Below are positions 8,805 through 18,347 of a stretch of DNA of 64,000 bases, piece by piece; position 1 is the first letter of the stretch; every line of letters begins with the position of its first letter. This DNA is from Roseivirga sp. UBA6061 (GTDB lineage: Bacteria; Bacteroidota; Bacteroidia; Cytophagales; Cyclobacteriaceae), in assembly GCA_002427745.1 (NCBI GenBank), contig DIYF01000146.1:87027-151026 (forward strand). Direction: 5' to 3'. The position numbers were made by a program, and so were the translations under genes. The notes under the pieces are model-generated. The model searched no databases. It was not told the DNA's origin and was given only the letters and a program-made list of their open reading frames with translations.

Positions 8805-9968
8805 CTAAACTGCTTTAGCTGTATTTCTTAATTCTCCGGTTACCGGAGCAAAATCTTCCTGCTCGCCACGACTAACACTCAGCACAATGCCCAGTGACAG
8901 TCCTGTGAATATCATGGACGTCCCCCCCATACTAATGAGTGGCAGCGTCTGTCCTGTGACTGGTCCTAAGCCAACAACAACCCCTATATTGACCAGTGCC
9001 TGAATGACAATGGCAAAAGTGAGCCCTGCGGACAGAAGCCCTCCAAAGGCCCGGTCGCTGTTTGCGACCACCCGCATACCCCGGTAGAGCAGTACCAGGT
9101 ACAGAAAGAGCACCAGTAATCCTCCCACAGTACCATACTCTTCGATGATAATGGCATAAACAAAGTCAGAGAAGGCCTCAGGCAGAAAGTTGCGTTGAAT
9201 GCTTTTACCAGGCCCCAGCCCCAACAAACCTCCGTTAGCCATCGCGATGTTGGCCTGCTCCATCTGGTAAGGCACTTCGGTACCTTCAATAAAGGTTTCA
9301 ACACGGTTGATCAACGTTCCTCCACGCTCGCCAAACCTGATCGCTATTACTCCGACCAGGAGCCCTACTGCTGCCAGCATTCCCAGGTATTTCACCGGTA
9401 CACGACCGATGAAAAGGATGAGCATGGCCGTAAGGAAAAGCATAATGGCCGTAGAGAAATTAGTCATGGCGATAAGGCCGCAGATAATTCCGCACCAGGC
9501 CAGTATCGGCACAAGGGTTTCTTTTACATCGTCAATTTTCTGTTGCCTCTTGGAAAGCATACCGGCTAAGGCAGCCACCAATGCCATTTTGGCCAGATCT
9601 GAGGGCTGAAACTGAATGCCAATGAAAGGCAAAACGATCCAGCGGGATGCATCATTGATGGTAGCACCAAACTTCCACGCATAAAACAGCAAAGGCACTG
9701 AGGCTATCAGTGCGTATCTGGCGATTTTGGAATAGTACCTGAAGTCTATTTTATGGGCTATCCACATGACTACCAGCCCCAGCACCACCATAATGGTATG
9801 CCGGAAGAGATAGTACTCTGTATTACCTCCCTGGTGTTTGTAGGCCAGGGAGCCCGTAGCACTGTACACTACCAAAATACTGATAACCGACAAACATATC
9901 ACGACCAGCCAGATGACGGGGTCGCCCTGGATATGTTTATCCGTCCACTCCTTTACTTTCGTCATCAT
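8805..9968 (-). CDS. ftsW: Lipid II polymerase FtsW (SEDS family)
   Basis: Polytopic SEDS glycosyltransferase that polymerises septal peptidoglycan together with FtsI. Its 387 residues are dominated by hydrophobic segments consistent with about ten membrane helices. Recognisable family segments are GIQFQPSDLAKMALV, the long periplasmic loop with GLGPGKSIQRNFLPEAFSDF, and near the end GQTLPLISMGGTSM. The start overlaps the murD stop; the second ATG (9965) could equally be used. The order murD-ftsW-murG-murC favours FtsW over RodA. Confidence 0.96.
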   Translation of the reverse strand: MMTKVKEWTDKHIQGDPVIWLVVICLSVISILVVYSATGSLAYKHQGGNTEYYLFRHTIMVVLGLVVMWIAHKIDFRYYSKIARYALIASVPLLFYAWKFGATINDASRWIVLPFIGIQFQPSDLAKMALVAALAGMLSKRQQKIDDVKETLVPILAWCGIICGLIAMTNFSTAIMLFLTAMLILFIGRVPVKYLGMLAAVGLLVGVIAIRFGERGGTLINRVETFIEGTEVPYQMEQANIAMANGGLLGLGPGKSIQRNFLPEAFSDFVYAIIIEEYGTVGGLLVLFLYLVLLYRGMRVVANSDRAFGGLLSAGLTFAIVIQALVNIGVVVGLGPVTGQTLPLISMGGTSMIFTGLSLGIVLSVSRGEQEDFAPVTGELRNTAKAV

Positions 9969-11302
9969 AGGGCTAAAATGGCTTTCTTATATTGCTCTCC
10001 TCTGTCTTCGTAGTTATTGAACAAATCGAAGCTTGCACAAGCGGGAGACATTAAAACAGTGTCACCCGGCTCGGCCAGTTCTTTGGCCATTCTTACGGCT
10101 CTGATCAGATCGTCCGTAGCTTTAACTACCGGCACGATGTTTTCAAAAGCGGTCCATAATTTCGAATTGTCCTTTCCTAAACAGATCAAGGCCTTGACCT
10201 TGTCCTGTACCAGTGCCTCAATGAGGCTGTAATCATTTCCTTTATCTACACCTCCTGCGATCCATACAATGGGCGTATCGAACGCTCCGAGGGCGTAATA
10301 CACTGAGTCTACATTGGTTGCTTTGGAGTCGTTGATGTATTCTACCTGATCTAATGAGCGTACAAGCTCGAGCCTGTGCGGGGCATTTTTGAAAGTCCCC
10401 AGGGCTTTGATCAGGTCATCTCCCTTTACTCCGGCCAGCAGGGCTGCATTACCGGCAGCTGTGGCATTGAGTAAATTGTGAAATCCCTTGATTGAGATAC
10501 CCGCTCTGGGGGCGGATATCTCAATACTGTCAGGGACACAAAACAACCTATCATTTTGTATAAATGAAATCTCGGCAGCGTCTCTGCTGAGTGTGTAAGG
10601 ATAAACACTGAGATCGCGTGTGAACTCAGCGATGTTCTTCCCGATGGAAGGGTCATCCATCCAGTAGATGGCATTACCTCCGGGGTGTAGCATTTCGAAA
10701 ATCCGCATCTTGGATGCGAGATAGTTCTCGAAGTCGTTGTCATAGCGGTCGAGGTGATCGGGGGTCACATTTAACAAGACGGCTATGTCTAGTTTCATTT
10801 CGTAAGAGTCATCTAACTGGAAGCTGCTGAGCTCCAGCACGTACCAGTCAAAGTCATTTTCCAGTACCTGTCGGGCAAAGCTTTGTCCTACGTTTCCAGC
10901 AAGTCCCACATGGAAACCTCCTTCTTTGAGGAGATGGTAAGTGAGCAGGGCTGTCGTGGTTTTGCCATTGGTACCGGTGATACCTATGAGCTTTGCAGGT
11001 GTGTACCTGCCAGCAAATTCGATTTCTGAGATGATGAGATTTCCGTGATTTCTCAGTGCCTTCACCATAGGGGCGGTATCCGGTATGCCAGGACTCTTAA
11101 TAACCAGATCGCTTTGGAGAATTCTCTTTTCCGAATGTTTGCCCTCTTCAAATTCGATTCCGGCACTTTCCAGATCGGCCTTATAAGCGGCCTTTATCTT
11201 GCCAAAATCAGACACAAAGACTTCATACCCCTTTGCTTTTCCCAGCAAGGCAGCACCAATTCCGCTTTCGCCTCCTCCCAGTATGGTGAGTGTCTTTGTC
11301 AT
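9965..11302 (-). CDS. murD: UDP-MurNAc-L-alanine--D-glutamate ligase MurD
   Basis: Adds D-Glu to the growing peptidoglycan peptide, ATP-dependent and cytosolic. The N-terminal loop ILGGGESGIGAALLG binds the uracil nucleotide. GTNGKTT at residues 110-116 is the ATP loop, VLELSSFQLD the central metal-binding segment, and the YINDSKATNVDSV and IAGGVDKGNDY segments belong to the C-terminal domain. At 445 residues it is a normal length. It lies 32 bases after mraY and overlaps ftsW by four. Confidence 0.97.
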   Translation of the reverse strand: MTKTLTILGGGESGIGAALLGKAKGYEVFVSDFGKIKAAYKADLESAGIEFEEGKHSEKRILQSDLVIKSPGIPDTAPMVKALRNHGNLIISEIEFAGRYTPAKLIGITGTNGKTTTALLTYHLLKEGGFHVGLAGNVGQSFARQVLENDFDWYVLELSSFQLDDSYEMKLDIAVLLNVTPDHLDRYDNDFENYLASKMRIFEMLHPGGNAIYWMDDPSIGKNIAEFTRDLSVYPYTLSRDAAEISFIQNDRLFCVPDSIEISAPRAGISIKGFHNLLNATAAGNAALLAGVKGDDLIKALGTFKNAPHRLELVRSLDQVEYINDSKATNVDSVYYALGAFDTPIVWIAGGVDKGNDYSLIEALVQDKVKALICLGKDNSKLWTAFENIVPVVKATDDLIRAVRMAKELAEPGDTVLMSPACASFDLFNNYEDRGEQYKKAILAL

Positions 11303-11334
11303 TTGTTGAGTTGTACTATATATTCTCTTCCCGG

Positions 11335-12552
11335 CTACCTCAGCTTCAGGGTGGCCAGTGTTAAAATCGCTAACAGTATTCCCACGATCCAGAACCGGGT
11401 TACGATCTTGGCTTCAGGGATTTCCATTTTTTGATAATGGTGATGGAGTGGGGACATTTTAAATATCCTTCTGCCTTCACCGTATTTTTTGCGGGTGTAC
11501 TTGAAATAGCTCACCTGCAGGATCACCGACATGTTTTCAATGAGAAAAATGCCGCACATCAATGGAATCAAGAGTTCTTTTCTCAGCACGAACGCCAATA
11601 CGGCAATCACCCCTCCCAAAGAGAGGCTGCCTGTGTCGCCCATGAAGACTTGTGCAGGAAAGGCATTATACCACAGAAACCCAACACAAGCCCCCACGAA
11701 GGCAGCACAAAAGATCACCAACTCACCGGAGTTGGGTATGAACATGACATTCAGATAATCTGAGAAGATGGCGTTACCGGAGATGTAGGCGAAAATGGCC
11801 AGTGTAAGGCCAATAATCGCTGAGGTTCCGGCAGCAAGTCCATCAATACCATCCGTGATATTCGCCCCATTGGATACAGCCGTGACAATAAAAATCACGA
11901 TGAGTATGTACAATGCTGCGTTGACCCAATCAATGTCGAATGGTAATATTTTGCTGTAATCAAACTCGTTGTCTTTGACGAAAGGCACCGTAGTGATTGT
12001 AGATTTCACGTCTTCAAAAGCAGGCTCTGCCTGAACACCCGAGGCTACCTGCTCAACAGGCACTTCACTAAACTCTCTCACCTTTACATCATCATGAAAG
12101 ACGAGGATGGCACCGACAAAAAGCCCTATCGCTACCTGACCGACTACTTTGAATCTACCGGCCAGCCCTTCCTTGTTTTTCTTAAAAACCTTGATGTAAT
12201 CATCCAGAAAGCCTATCAGCCCCAGCCCTATGGTAGTAACCAGGAGAAGGATGATGTAGATGTTGTCCAGCTTGGCAAACAAGAGCGTGGGTACGATGAT
12301 GGCTGCAATGATGATAAGCCCTCCCATGGTAGGAGTCCCCTTTTTCTCCATCTGACCGGCCAGCCCCAGATCACGAATAGATTCACCTACCTGCTTTTTC
12401 TGCAGCATGCGGATGAGATTCTTACCAAAAGTGATGGTAATGAGCAAAGAAATAAGCGTAGCCATACCCGCCCTGAAGGAGATATACTGAAATACACCAG
12501 CTCCCGTCAGGTCAAACTTTTCATCGAGATATGTAAACAGATAGTATAACAC
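11335..12552 (-). CDS. mraY: Phospho-MurNAc-pentapeptide translocase MraY
   Basis: Integral membrane enzyme that transfers phospho-MurNAc-pentapeptide to undecaprenyl phosphate, making lipid I. Catalytic and substrate segments are visible: [37 protein letters not shown] and the terminal MSPLHHHY. The 405 residues include a non-membrane insertion of about 60 residues (around 155-215), acidic and without obvious motif, which makes it longer than the 360-residue E. coli enzyme; long MraY forms are usual in this phylum. The start is GTG, four bases after murE. murF, which normally lies between murE and mraY, is missing here. Confidence 0.96.
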   Translation of the reverse strand: MLYYLFTYLDEKFDLTGAGVFQYISFRAGMATLISLLITITFGKNLIRMLQKKQVGESIRDLGLAGQMEKKGTPTMGGLIIIAAIIVPTLLFAKLDNIYIILLLVTTIGLGLIGFLDDYIKVFKKNKEGLAGRFKVVGQVAIGLFVGAILVFHDDVKVREFSEVPVEQVASGVQAEPAFEDVKSTITTVPFVKDNEFDYSKILPFDIDWVNAALYILIVIFIVTAVSNGANITDGIDGLAAGTSAIIGLTLAIFAYISGNAIFSDYLNVMFIPNSGELVIFCAAFVGACVGFLWYNAFPAQVFMGDTGSLSLGGVIAVLAFVLRKELLIPLMCGIFLIENMSVILQVSYFKYTRKKYGEGRRIFKMSPLHHHYQKMEIPEAKIVTRFWIVGILLAILTLATLKLR

Positions 12553-12556
12553 GCTA

Positions 12557-14026
12557 TTAGTTTTGCTTATGAATGAGGTCCAACATCTCTTTCAAAACCT
12601 TTCTGTCATCGAAGGGAAAACGCTCTCCTTCGATCTCCTGGTAGGTTTCATGCCCTTTTCCGGCTACCAGTATGATATCTTTGGGTTCTGCCAGCGAGCT
12701 GGCAGTTTTGATGGCTTCTTTTCTGTCAGCCATCACCAGTGTTTTTCTATAGTTTGAAGGACTGACCCCCTTTTGCATGTCCTCAATAATGGCAGCCGGG
12801 TCTTCATGTCGCGGATTATCCGAGGTAAGCACCACTTTATCGCTCAGCTCACAGGCAATCCGGGCCATTTCAGGTCGCTTATCTTTGTCACGATTTCCAC
12901 CACAGCCCACTACCGTAATCACCTTCTCATTACCGGTTCTGAATTTCTTGATCGTCTCCAGTACATTTTCCAGCGCATCCGGTGTATGCGCATAATCCAC
13001 TATGGCGGTAACTCCTGTACCTGTCAGCACCTGCTCGAACCTTCCGGGGGCCGGGTTGAGATTGGAGAGATGCTGCAACACGATATCTTCGTCTTCGCCC
13101 ATAATGGATGCCACCGCAAAAACTGCCGTCAGATTATAAGCATTGAAATCGCCTATTAATTTGAACCATACGTCATGGCCATTGACATTCATTTCAAGCC
13201 CCTGCAGTGTACTGGACAGGACTTTGGACTTGTAGTCAGCCATGCTCTTTAAAGCATAGCGAAACTTAGTAGCCTTTGTATTCTGCAACATGACCGGACC
13301 ACGCTTGTCATCTCCATTGGTCAGTGCAAAAGCAGAAGCCGGTAGCTGATCGAAAAAGCCCTTCTTCGCTTTGATGTATTCATCAAAGGTCTTGTGATAG
13401 TCCAGGTGGTCGTGTGTGATATTGGTAAAAAAGCCACCTTTGAACGACAATCCTGTAATCCTGTGTTGCACAACAGCATGAGAGCTAACCTCCATAAAGC
13501 AATGGGTACAGCCTTTTGAAACCATCTGGTCTAATAGCTGATTGACTTTAATGGCATTGGGTGTGGTATGCGTAGTGGCGATTATCTCGTCATTGATTTT
13601 ATTTTCTACTGTGGACAGCAGGCCTACATTGTAGCCTAAATCGCGAAAAAGGTCGTAGAGCAAGGTGGCACAGGTAGTTTTTCCATTAGTACCGGTTACC
13701 CCTACCAAAGCCAGTTTTTCACTGGGTCTCTTGTAGAAATTAGAAGCCATGATGCCCATAGCTTCTGCAGAGTCTTTGACTTCAACGTAGGCCACTCCCT
13801 CCACTAAATCAGCAGGGAGGTCTTCACAAACAATGGCCGCAGCTCCGGCATCGACTGCCTTAGTGATATAATCATGACCATCGACCTGAGCACCACGGAT
13901 CGCGATAAAAGCACAGCCTGTTTCCACCTCACGCGAGTCGAAAACGAGGGATGCTATATCGGCCTCCATGTTTCCCGAAGTTTGCTTCAGGGAAACTTTG
14001 TACAGAATATCCTTCAATAAAGGCAT
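12557..14026 (-). CDS. murE: UDP-MurNAc-tripeptide synthetase MurE (meso-DAP type)
   Basis: Adds the third amino acid to the peptidoglycan peptide. The ATP loop GTNGKTT is at residues 112-118 and the substrate-binding [10 protein letters not shown] segment around 202-211. DNPR at residues 403-406 is the motif that marks meso-diaminopimelate specificity, so this cell wall should be of the DAP type. At 489 residues the length is normal. Its ATG shares one base with the stop of the preceding ftsI (TAATG arrangement). Confidence 0.97.
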   Translation of the reverse strand: MPLLKDILYKVSLKQTSGNMEADIASLVFDSREVETGCAFIAIRGAQVDGHDYITKAVDAGAAAIVCEDLPADLVEGVAYVEVKDSAEAMGIMASNFYKRPSEKLALVGVTGTNGKTTCATLLYDLFRDLGYNVGLLSTVENKINDEIIATTHTTPNAIKVNQLLDQMVSKGCTHCFMEVSSHAVVQHRITGLSFKGGFFTNITHDHLDYHKTFDEYIKAKKGFFDQLPASAFALTNGDDKRGPVMLQNTKATKFRYALKSMADYKSKVLSSTLQGLEMNVNGHDVWFKLIGDFNAYNLTAVFAVASIMGEDEDIVLQHLSNLNPAPGRFEQVLTGTGVTAIVDYAHTPDALENVLETIKKFRTGNEKVITVVGCGGNRDKDKRPEMARIACELSDKVVLTSDNPRHEDPAAIIEDMQKGVSPSNYRKTLVMADRKEAIKTASSLAEPKDIILVAGKGHETYQEIEGERFPFDDRKVLKEMLDLIHKQN

Positions 14027-16134
14027 TAGCCCAGCTCGATTGTTATGGTTGTTTTTCCTTTGTCAATTCTTTTACCGGGGCTGACCGACTGCTTTCGCAC
14101 TCGGCCAGTGCCGGTAATCGAAACTTTTAACCCTTTATTCTCAAGTAAATAAAGTGCATCCCTGAGCGTCATCCCCTGTACATTCGGTACCAGTTCTGAC
14201 TCGCTGTGATTACGTCTCCACTTGATGGCATTATTGTCCACCCTGGTTCTTACCCATTCCAGATCCTCCCCTTCAGGGTGATTGGAAATTCCCAACTCGT
14301 TACACAACTGTCTCAATTCATCATAATATCCAGCGCGAATCATAGGGAATGTTCCCTCTTCCGCGATGGTGGTTGATTCGAACTCCGCATGGATGTCCAA
14401 ATCCTGCGAATAAATCATATCCGCAATCTCTTTGAATACCGGGGCCGACACCCCTGAAGCATAGCTATTCCAGCCGGTAGGATCATCTATCACTACAATG
14501 GCAGAATACATAGGCTTGTCTGCAGGAAAATACCCGGCAAATGAAGTATAGTAGCGCTGAGATCTGTACTGGCCGTTGATCAGCTTTTGTGCCGTACCTG
14601 TTTTACCGGCAATAGAATAATGGCTATTCCTGATGTTTTTGGCGGTCCCCCTTTCTACCACACCTTCCAGCATTACCCTGAGTTTCTTAAGTGTGGACTT
14701 TGAAGCAATGCGCTTCTGGATGGTTTTAGTCTTAAAGGTTTTTACCGGCTCATTGCCTCTTTGAATACTCTTCACAATAATCGGCTGGATCATGCGACCG
14801 TCATTGGCCACAGCATTGTACAGAGCCAGGGTCTGCAATGGTGTTACGGCAGTTTCGTACCCGACAGACATCCAGGGAAGACTCAATCCGCTCCAGCTTT
14901 CATCATCTGTATTCTTCACATAAGGAACCCCTTCACCCATCATCTGGAAGTCGAGTAATTTCCCGTAACCCGTTTCTTTTATAGCATCAATAAAGCGCTG
15001 AGGGTTATCACCAAAAATGCTGTCAACCAGCATAGAAACCCCTACATTCGAAGATTTCTCGAAAACCTGCTGCACTGAAAGCTTACCATATCCGCCCTTG
15101 TAGTAGCCCTCATCCCGCATTTTCTTCTTATGGAATACCTTCACTCCATTACCGGTATCCACACTATCTTCCAGCTTAATATCCCCTTCTTCCAAAAGGG
15201 CAATCATGGAAGCGAGCTTAAAAGTTGACCCAGGATCATTGAGACCGGCCACTGCGTAATTCATGGTTTCCGCATAGCCCCCTCCTTTTTGTCTAGTGAG
15301 GTTAGAGATGGCCTTAATCTCCCCGGTCTTAACTTCCATTAAGACAACGGAACCGTAGTTGGCCTTGTGCTTTTCAAGCGCTCTGAGCAAAGCGTTCTGA
15401 GCAACATCCTGGAGATTGATATCAATGGTTGTATGAATATCGAGACCGTCTTCCGGCTTGATATCTGAAGAGGCATTTACTGGTTTCCAGTTGTTACCGG
15501 CCACGCGCTGATACAAACCTTCTCCATCCTGACCGGCCAGGTAGTCATTGAAACTTCTTTCGATACCGACTCCTACGCCTTCATCTTCCTTCATATAGCC
15601 TACCGTTCTTCTGGCAAGGCTCCTGAAAGGCATATGGCGCTGGTCTGTTTTTTGAAAAATAACACCGCCCTGCATCTGACCCTTGTTAAAAATCGGCCAC
15701 TGCTCCATCATCTGTTTTTGCTGATAGTTGATCGTGCGCTTGTTGATCAACATATATTTTCTACCCTGTTTCCGAGCTTTCGAGATGCTCTGCTTGTATT
15801 CAAGCCAAGAGCGATCTCGATAAAAGCCGGATATTAGGTGTGAAAGGGAGTCTATATTATTGTCAAAGTCTTCTTTCGACACCAGAGATGGGTCGAAGGC
15901 AACTTTATAGAAGGGTAGCGAAGTAGCGAGCAAGTCATTCCCTGAAGCATAAATGCTCCCCCGGGTAGCCTTGATCGTTTTGTAATCAAGCCCGATATCC
16001 TCAGCCTTTTGACGCCACAGTTCGCCCTCAACATATTGCACATCGATCATCCGATACACAACTGCCAAAACGAAAACCACCACCGCCAAAAAGGCCAATC
16101 TTACACGTAGTAATATCGACTTTTTAATATTCAC
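14026..16134 (-). CDS. ftsI: Septal transpeptidase FtsI/PBP3-type with C-terminal PASTA domain
   Basis: Class B penicillin-binding protein crosslinking septal peptidoglycan in the periplasm. One N-terminal membrane segment (about 10-28) is followed by the pedestal/dimerisation domain and the transpeptidase domain with catalytic S303-TFK, SSN at 361-363 and KTG at 510-512. The last 65 residues (ELVPNVQGMTLRDALYLLE onwards) form one PASTA domain, so the protein is arranged like Gram-positive PBP2x/SpoVD rather than E. coli FtsI; this is typical of Bacteroidota. The start overlaps the ftsL-like gene by 11 bases. Confidence 0.96.
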   Translation of the reverse strand: MNIKKSILLRVRLAFLAVVVFVLAVVYRMIDVQYVEGELWRQKAEDIGLDYKTIKATRGSIYASGNDLLATSLPFYKVAFDPSLVSKEDFDNNIDSLSHLISGFYRDRSWLEYKQSISKARKQGRKYMLINKRTINYQQKQMMEQWPIFNKGQMQGGVIFQKTDQRHMPFRSLARRTVGYMKEDEGVGVGIERSFNDYLAGQDGEGLYQRVAGNNWKPVNASSDIKPEDGLDIHTTIDINLQDVAQNALLRALEKHKANYGSVVLMEVKTGEIKAISNLTRQKGGGYAETMNYAVAGLNDPGSTFKLASMIALLEEGDIKLEDSVDTGNGVKVFHKKKMRDEGYYKGGYGKLSVQQVFEKSSNVGVSMLVDSIFGDNPQRFIDAIKETGYGKLLDFQMMGEGVPYVKNTDDESWSGLSLPWMSVGYETAVTPLQTLALYNAVANDGRMIQPIIVKSIQRGNEPVKTFKTKTIQKRIASKSTLKKLRVMLEGVVERGTAKNIRNSHYSIAGKTGTAQKLINGQYRSQRYYTSFAGYFPADKPMYSAIVVIDDPTGWNSYASGVSAPVFKEIADMIYSQDLDIHAEFESTTIAEEGTFPMIRAGYYDELRQLCNELGISNHPEGEDLEWVRTRVDNNAIKWRRNHSESELVPNVQGMTLRDALYLLENKGLKVSITGTGRVRKQSVSPGKRIDKGKTTITIELG

Positions 16135-16501
16135 CCTCTTCCGCTACTATTTTATAAGGTGGTTCTTTACTTTCTTCCAAGCCTAAAGCCTTCACTTTCT
16201 TAGCTACCTCTGACTGCTTGCTGCTATACATATAGTCAGCTTCCAGTGTGGTAACATCAGCCCTCAAATCCTCCACCTCTGTTTCCAGCTTATCTATTTT
16301 CCTAACCGTCCGCTCTGCATAGTGGGTATTCCACACGTAGACCACCCCAAGCAAAACAGCAAATACAATCTTTGGCAAATACTTTACAGGAAAGCCACTG
16401 TCCAGCGTTGAGTCATTTTTAACCCAACGAGACATCCACCCAAACAGGCCGCTGCCCGCTGGTTTTGACTTATCTTCTACCCTGAATTTATTTTCCGCCA
16501 T
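16124..16501 (-). CDS. FtsL-like divisome protein
   Basis: A 125-residue bitopic protein: a cytoplasmic N-terminus of about 42 residues, one transmembrane segment (about 44-60, IVFAVLLGVVYVWNTHY), then a heptad-patterned coiled-coil segment (RKIDKLETEVEDLRADVTTLEADY) and a short tail. Size, topology and position between rsmH and ftsI match FtsL, which bridges FtsQ and FtsI/FtsW. Direct sequence similarity to characterised FtsL is weak, so function is inferred from context. Confidence 0.8.
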   Translation of the reverse strand: MAENKFRVEDKSKPAGSGLFGWMSRWVKNDSTLDSGFPVKYLPKIVFAVLLGVVYVWNTHYAERTVRKIDKLETEVEDLRADVTTLEADYMYSSKQSEVAKKVKALGLEESKEPPYKIVAEEGEY

Positions 16502-16554
16502 TTTCTATTCTCCAGTATTTTGTTAGTTACCCAACAGGCCACTGACCAGCCTTA

Positions 16555-17463
16555 TTATATCCTTTCGGCAACCCGGAGCTTAGCACTCCTGGCCCTGTTA
16601 TTTGTTTTCAACTCTTCCTCAGAAGCCGTTATCGGCTTTCTGTTAATTGCCCTGAGAGGCTTTAGCTGGTTTCCGAAGAAATCTTTCTCTACCTCTCCGA
16701 AGATTTTACCCTTATTGATAAAATTCTTCACCATGCGATCTTCCAGCGAGTGGTAAGACTCCACGACCAGCCTACCCCCCGGCTTCAGTACTTCAACTGC
16801 CTGAGTCAGGAAATCTTCCAAAGCCCCCATCTCATCATTCACCTCCATGCGAATTGCCTGGAATACCTGGGCATAGTATTTAAACTCCTTACCTCGTGGC
16901 GCCAGAGACTTCAATAGCTCAATAAGATCAGCCGTAGTCTCAAAGGGTCTTGAAAAACGCTCTGACACAATAGCAGCTGCCAAAGTCTTAGCATTTTTAA
17001 CCTCACCATAGATTCCAAGAATCTTATGTAATGCTCCTTCATCGTACTCATTCACTACTTTTTTAGCAGTAAGTGCAGCATTCTGATCCATACGCATATC
17101 CAGACCGGCCTCAGAGCGAGTAGAAAATCCCCTCTCCGGCTCGTCTATCTGATGAGACGAAATACCCAAATCAGCCAGAATACCATCTACCTGCCTGATT
17201 CCATGAAGCTTCAAATACCGCTTGAGATACCTGAAGTTTGCCTCTATAAATGTGAAAGAACGTTGTTCTATTTGTTCAGCATTCAGTTTCGCATCAGCAT
17301 CCTGATCAAAACCAAAAAGTCTGCCTTCAGCACCCAGGTGCTTCAATATTTCACGGGAATGTCCACCTCCACCGAAAGTGACATCTACATAAACACCACT
17401 CTCTTTGATTTCCAGTCCACCAATACACTCATGAAGCATGACCGGCACGTGATACTCAGCCAT
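16555..17463 (-). CDS. rsmH: 16S rRNA m4C1402 methyltransferase RsmH (MraW)
   Basis: SAM-dependent N4-methyltransferase acting on C1402 in the ribosomal P site. The start MAEYHVPVMLHECI, the SAM loop VDVTFGGGGHSREIL, and the ADLGISSHQID and FSTRSEAGLDMRMD segments are diagnostic, and the C-terminal VVESYHSLEDRMVKNF is conserved. At 302 residues the length is normal. It is coupled to mraZ by a shared TAATG and lies 53 bases before the ftsL-like gene. Confidence 0.97.
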   Translation of the reverse strand: MAEYHVPVMLHECIGGLEIKESGVYVDVTFGGGGHSREILKHLGAEGRLFGFDQDADAKLNAEQIEQRSFTFIEANFRYLKRYLKLHGIRQVDGILADLGISSHQIDEPERGFSTRSEAGLDMRMDQNAALTAKKVVNEYDEGALHKILGIYGEVKNAKTLAAAIVSERFSRPFETTADLIELLKSLAPRGKEFKYYAQVFQAIRMEVNDEMGALEDFLTQAVEVLKPGGRLVVESYHSLEDRMVKNFINKGKIFGEVEKDFFGNQLKPLRAINRKPITASEEELKTNNRARSAKLRVAERI

Positions 17464-17909
17464 TAGTCGTCAGCCAAAAGTCTTTCTGCCATCTGCGAAT
17501 ATTCATTCGCATCCTGAATGAGATACTCTTCATATCGGTCAGGATTCCAGATCTCAATCCGGTTACCCATTCCTACAAGCACTACCTCCTTCTCAAGCCC
17601 GGCAAAAGCCATCATTCTTTTCGGAATATTGACACGCCCGGCACTATCCAATTCAACATCCATATGCCCCCTGAAAAAACTTCGCTGGAACCTACGGTGC
17701 TCATCATTGAACTCGCTTAACGACTTCACTCGTGAGTTTATCTTTTTATACTCCAGTGCTGTGTACAGTACCAGACAAGGCTCAAAGCCTCGCCTCAATA
17801 CAAGCTCGTTTCCATTTACCTCCGGCAACGCAGCCTTTACCTTAGAAGGTAGAGCCAGCCTGCCCTTAGCATCGAGCTTACAATCATATTCACTGGTAAA
17901 AAACGACAT
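17463..17909 (-). CDS. mraZ: Transcriptional regulator MraZ
   Basis: DNA-binding regulator with two tandem SpoVT/AbrB-like halves. The N-terminal half opens with FTSEYDCKLDAKGRLALPSK and the second with GHMDVELDSAGRVNIPKRM; both carry the DxKGR/DxAGR signature. In E. coli MraZ represses its own operon by binding spaced TGGGN direct repeats. Four such repeats lie directly upstream of this gene, so autorepression of the whole cluster is likely. It is the first gene of the dcw operon. Confidence 0.96.
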   Translation of the reverse strand: MSFFTSEYDCKLDAKGRLALPSKVKAALPEVNGNELVLRRGFEPCLVLYTALEYKKINSRVKSLSEFNDEHRRFQRSFFRGHMDVELDSAGRVNIPKRMMAFAGLEKEVVLVGMGNRIEIWNPDRYEEYLIQDANEYSQMAERLLADD

Positions 17910-17927
17910 GTCACACCTGAACTAATA

Positions 17928-17935
17928 CAAAGCTA
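17928..17935 (-). promoter_or_regulatory. -7 element of the dcw operon promoter
   Basis: Read leftward the bases are TAGCTTTG, an exact match to the Bacteroidota -7 consensus TAnnTTTG, 18 bases upstream of the mraZ ATG. No clear TTTG is found at the -33 distance; that zone is occupied by the MraZ boxes. Confidence 0.6.
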
Positions 17936-17945
17936 GAAAATATTC

Positions 17946-17980
17946 CCCACTTCTTCCCACTACTATCCACATTTTCCCAC
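17946..17980 (-). promoter_or_regulatory. MraZ operator: four direct repeats at 10-bp spacing
   Basis: On the leftward strand the units GTGGG, GTGGA, GTGGG, GTGGG end at 17976, 17966, 17956 and 17946, each separated by exactly five bases. This is the TGGGN-N5 repeat pattern known for MraZ operators. The boxes start about 10 bases upstream of the -7 element and cover the -33 region, a position suited to repression. Confidence 0.8.
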
Positions 17981-18266
17981 TTTTCTCTAAAACTATTGAT
18001 TTAGTAAACCAAAAACAACCCCGGACGAAATATTTGTTAATGCAAGGACCTTCCAGTACTACATCCACAACACACTGACAAACTGGCACTTACACAAAAT
18101 CACACTTCAGATCACTCAGGTAAAAAAGCAAAATGTGAGAAAGTGGAGGGAAGTGGAACATTTCCCCAAAGGCACCTGAATTGATTACCCGAACTATTGA
18201 AAAGAGTACCGGTTAAAGCTCAAAAACCTGCAACGTGTCAAAAAGTGGGATATGATGGAGCAGGCA
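17981..18266. other. Upstream region of the dcw operon
   Basis: Together with the operator and terminator this fills the 438-bp gap between mraZ and the OmpA-like gene. It contains no convincing frame. It does hold a second set of GTGGR words in the opposite orientation: GTGGA at 18143 and 18153 (10-bp spacing) and GTGGG at 18245 followed 10 bp later by ATGGA. These may be auxiliary MraZ sites or chance. Confidence 0.4.
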
Positions 18267-18267
18267 T

Positions 18268-18301
18268 AAAAAAAGAACGACCTGCCAAAGCAAGTCGTTC
18301 T
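18268..18301 (-). terminator. Intrinsic terminator of the OmpA-like gene
   Basis: AGAACGAC (18274-18281) and GTCGTTCT (18294-18301) pair perfectly around a 12-nt loop. Read leftward the hairpin ends in a run of seven T. It separates the OmpA-like gene from the dcw promoter. Confidence 0.85.
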
Positions 18302-18347
18302 GTATTTTGAATCATCCCCCTACCTTTGAGAGGACAATATGCTTTTC

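Noticed and set aside
8800..8820. Programmed -1 frameshift producing an FtsW-MurG fusion
   Set aside because: The frames would allow it between 8807 and 8814, but there is no slippery heptamer and no fusion of this kind is known to me; a non-AUG start is simpler.
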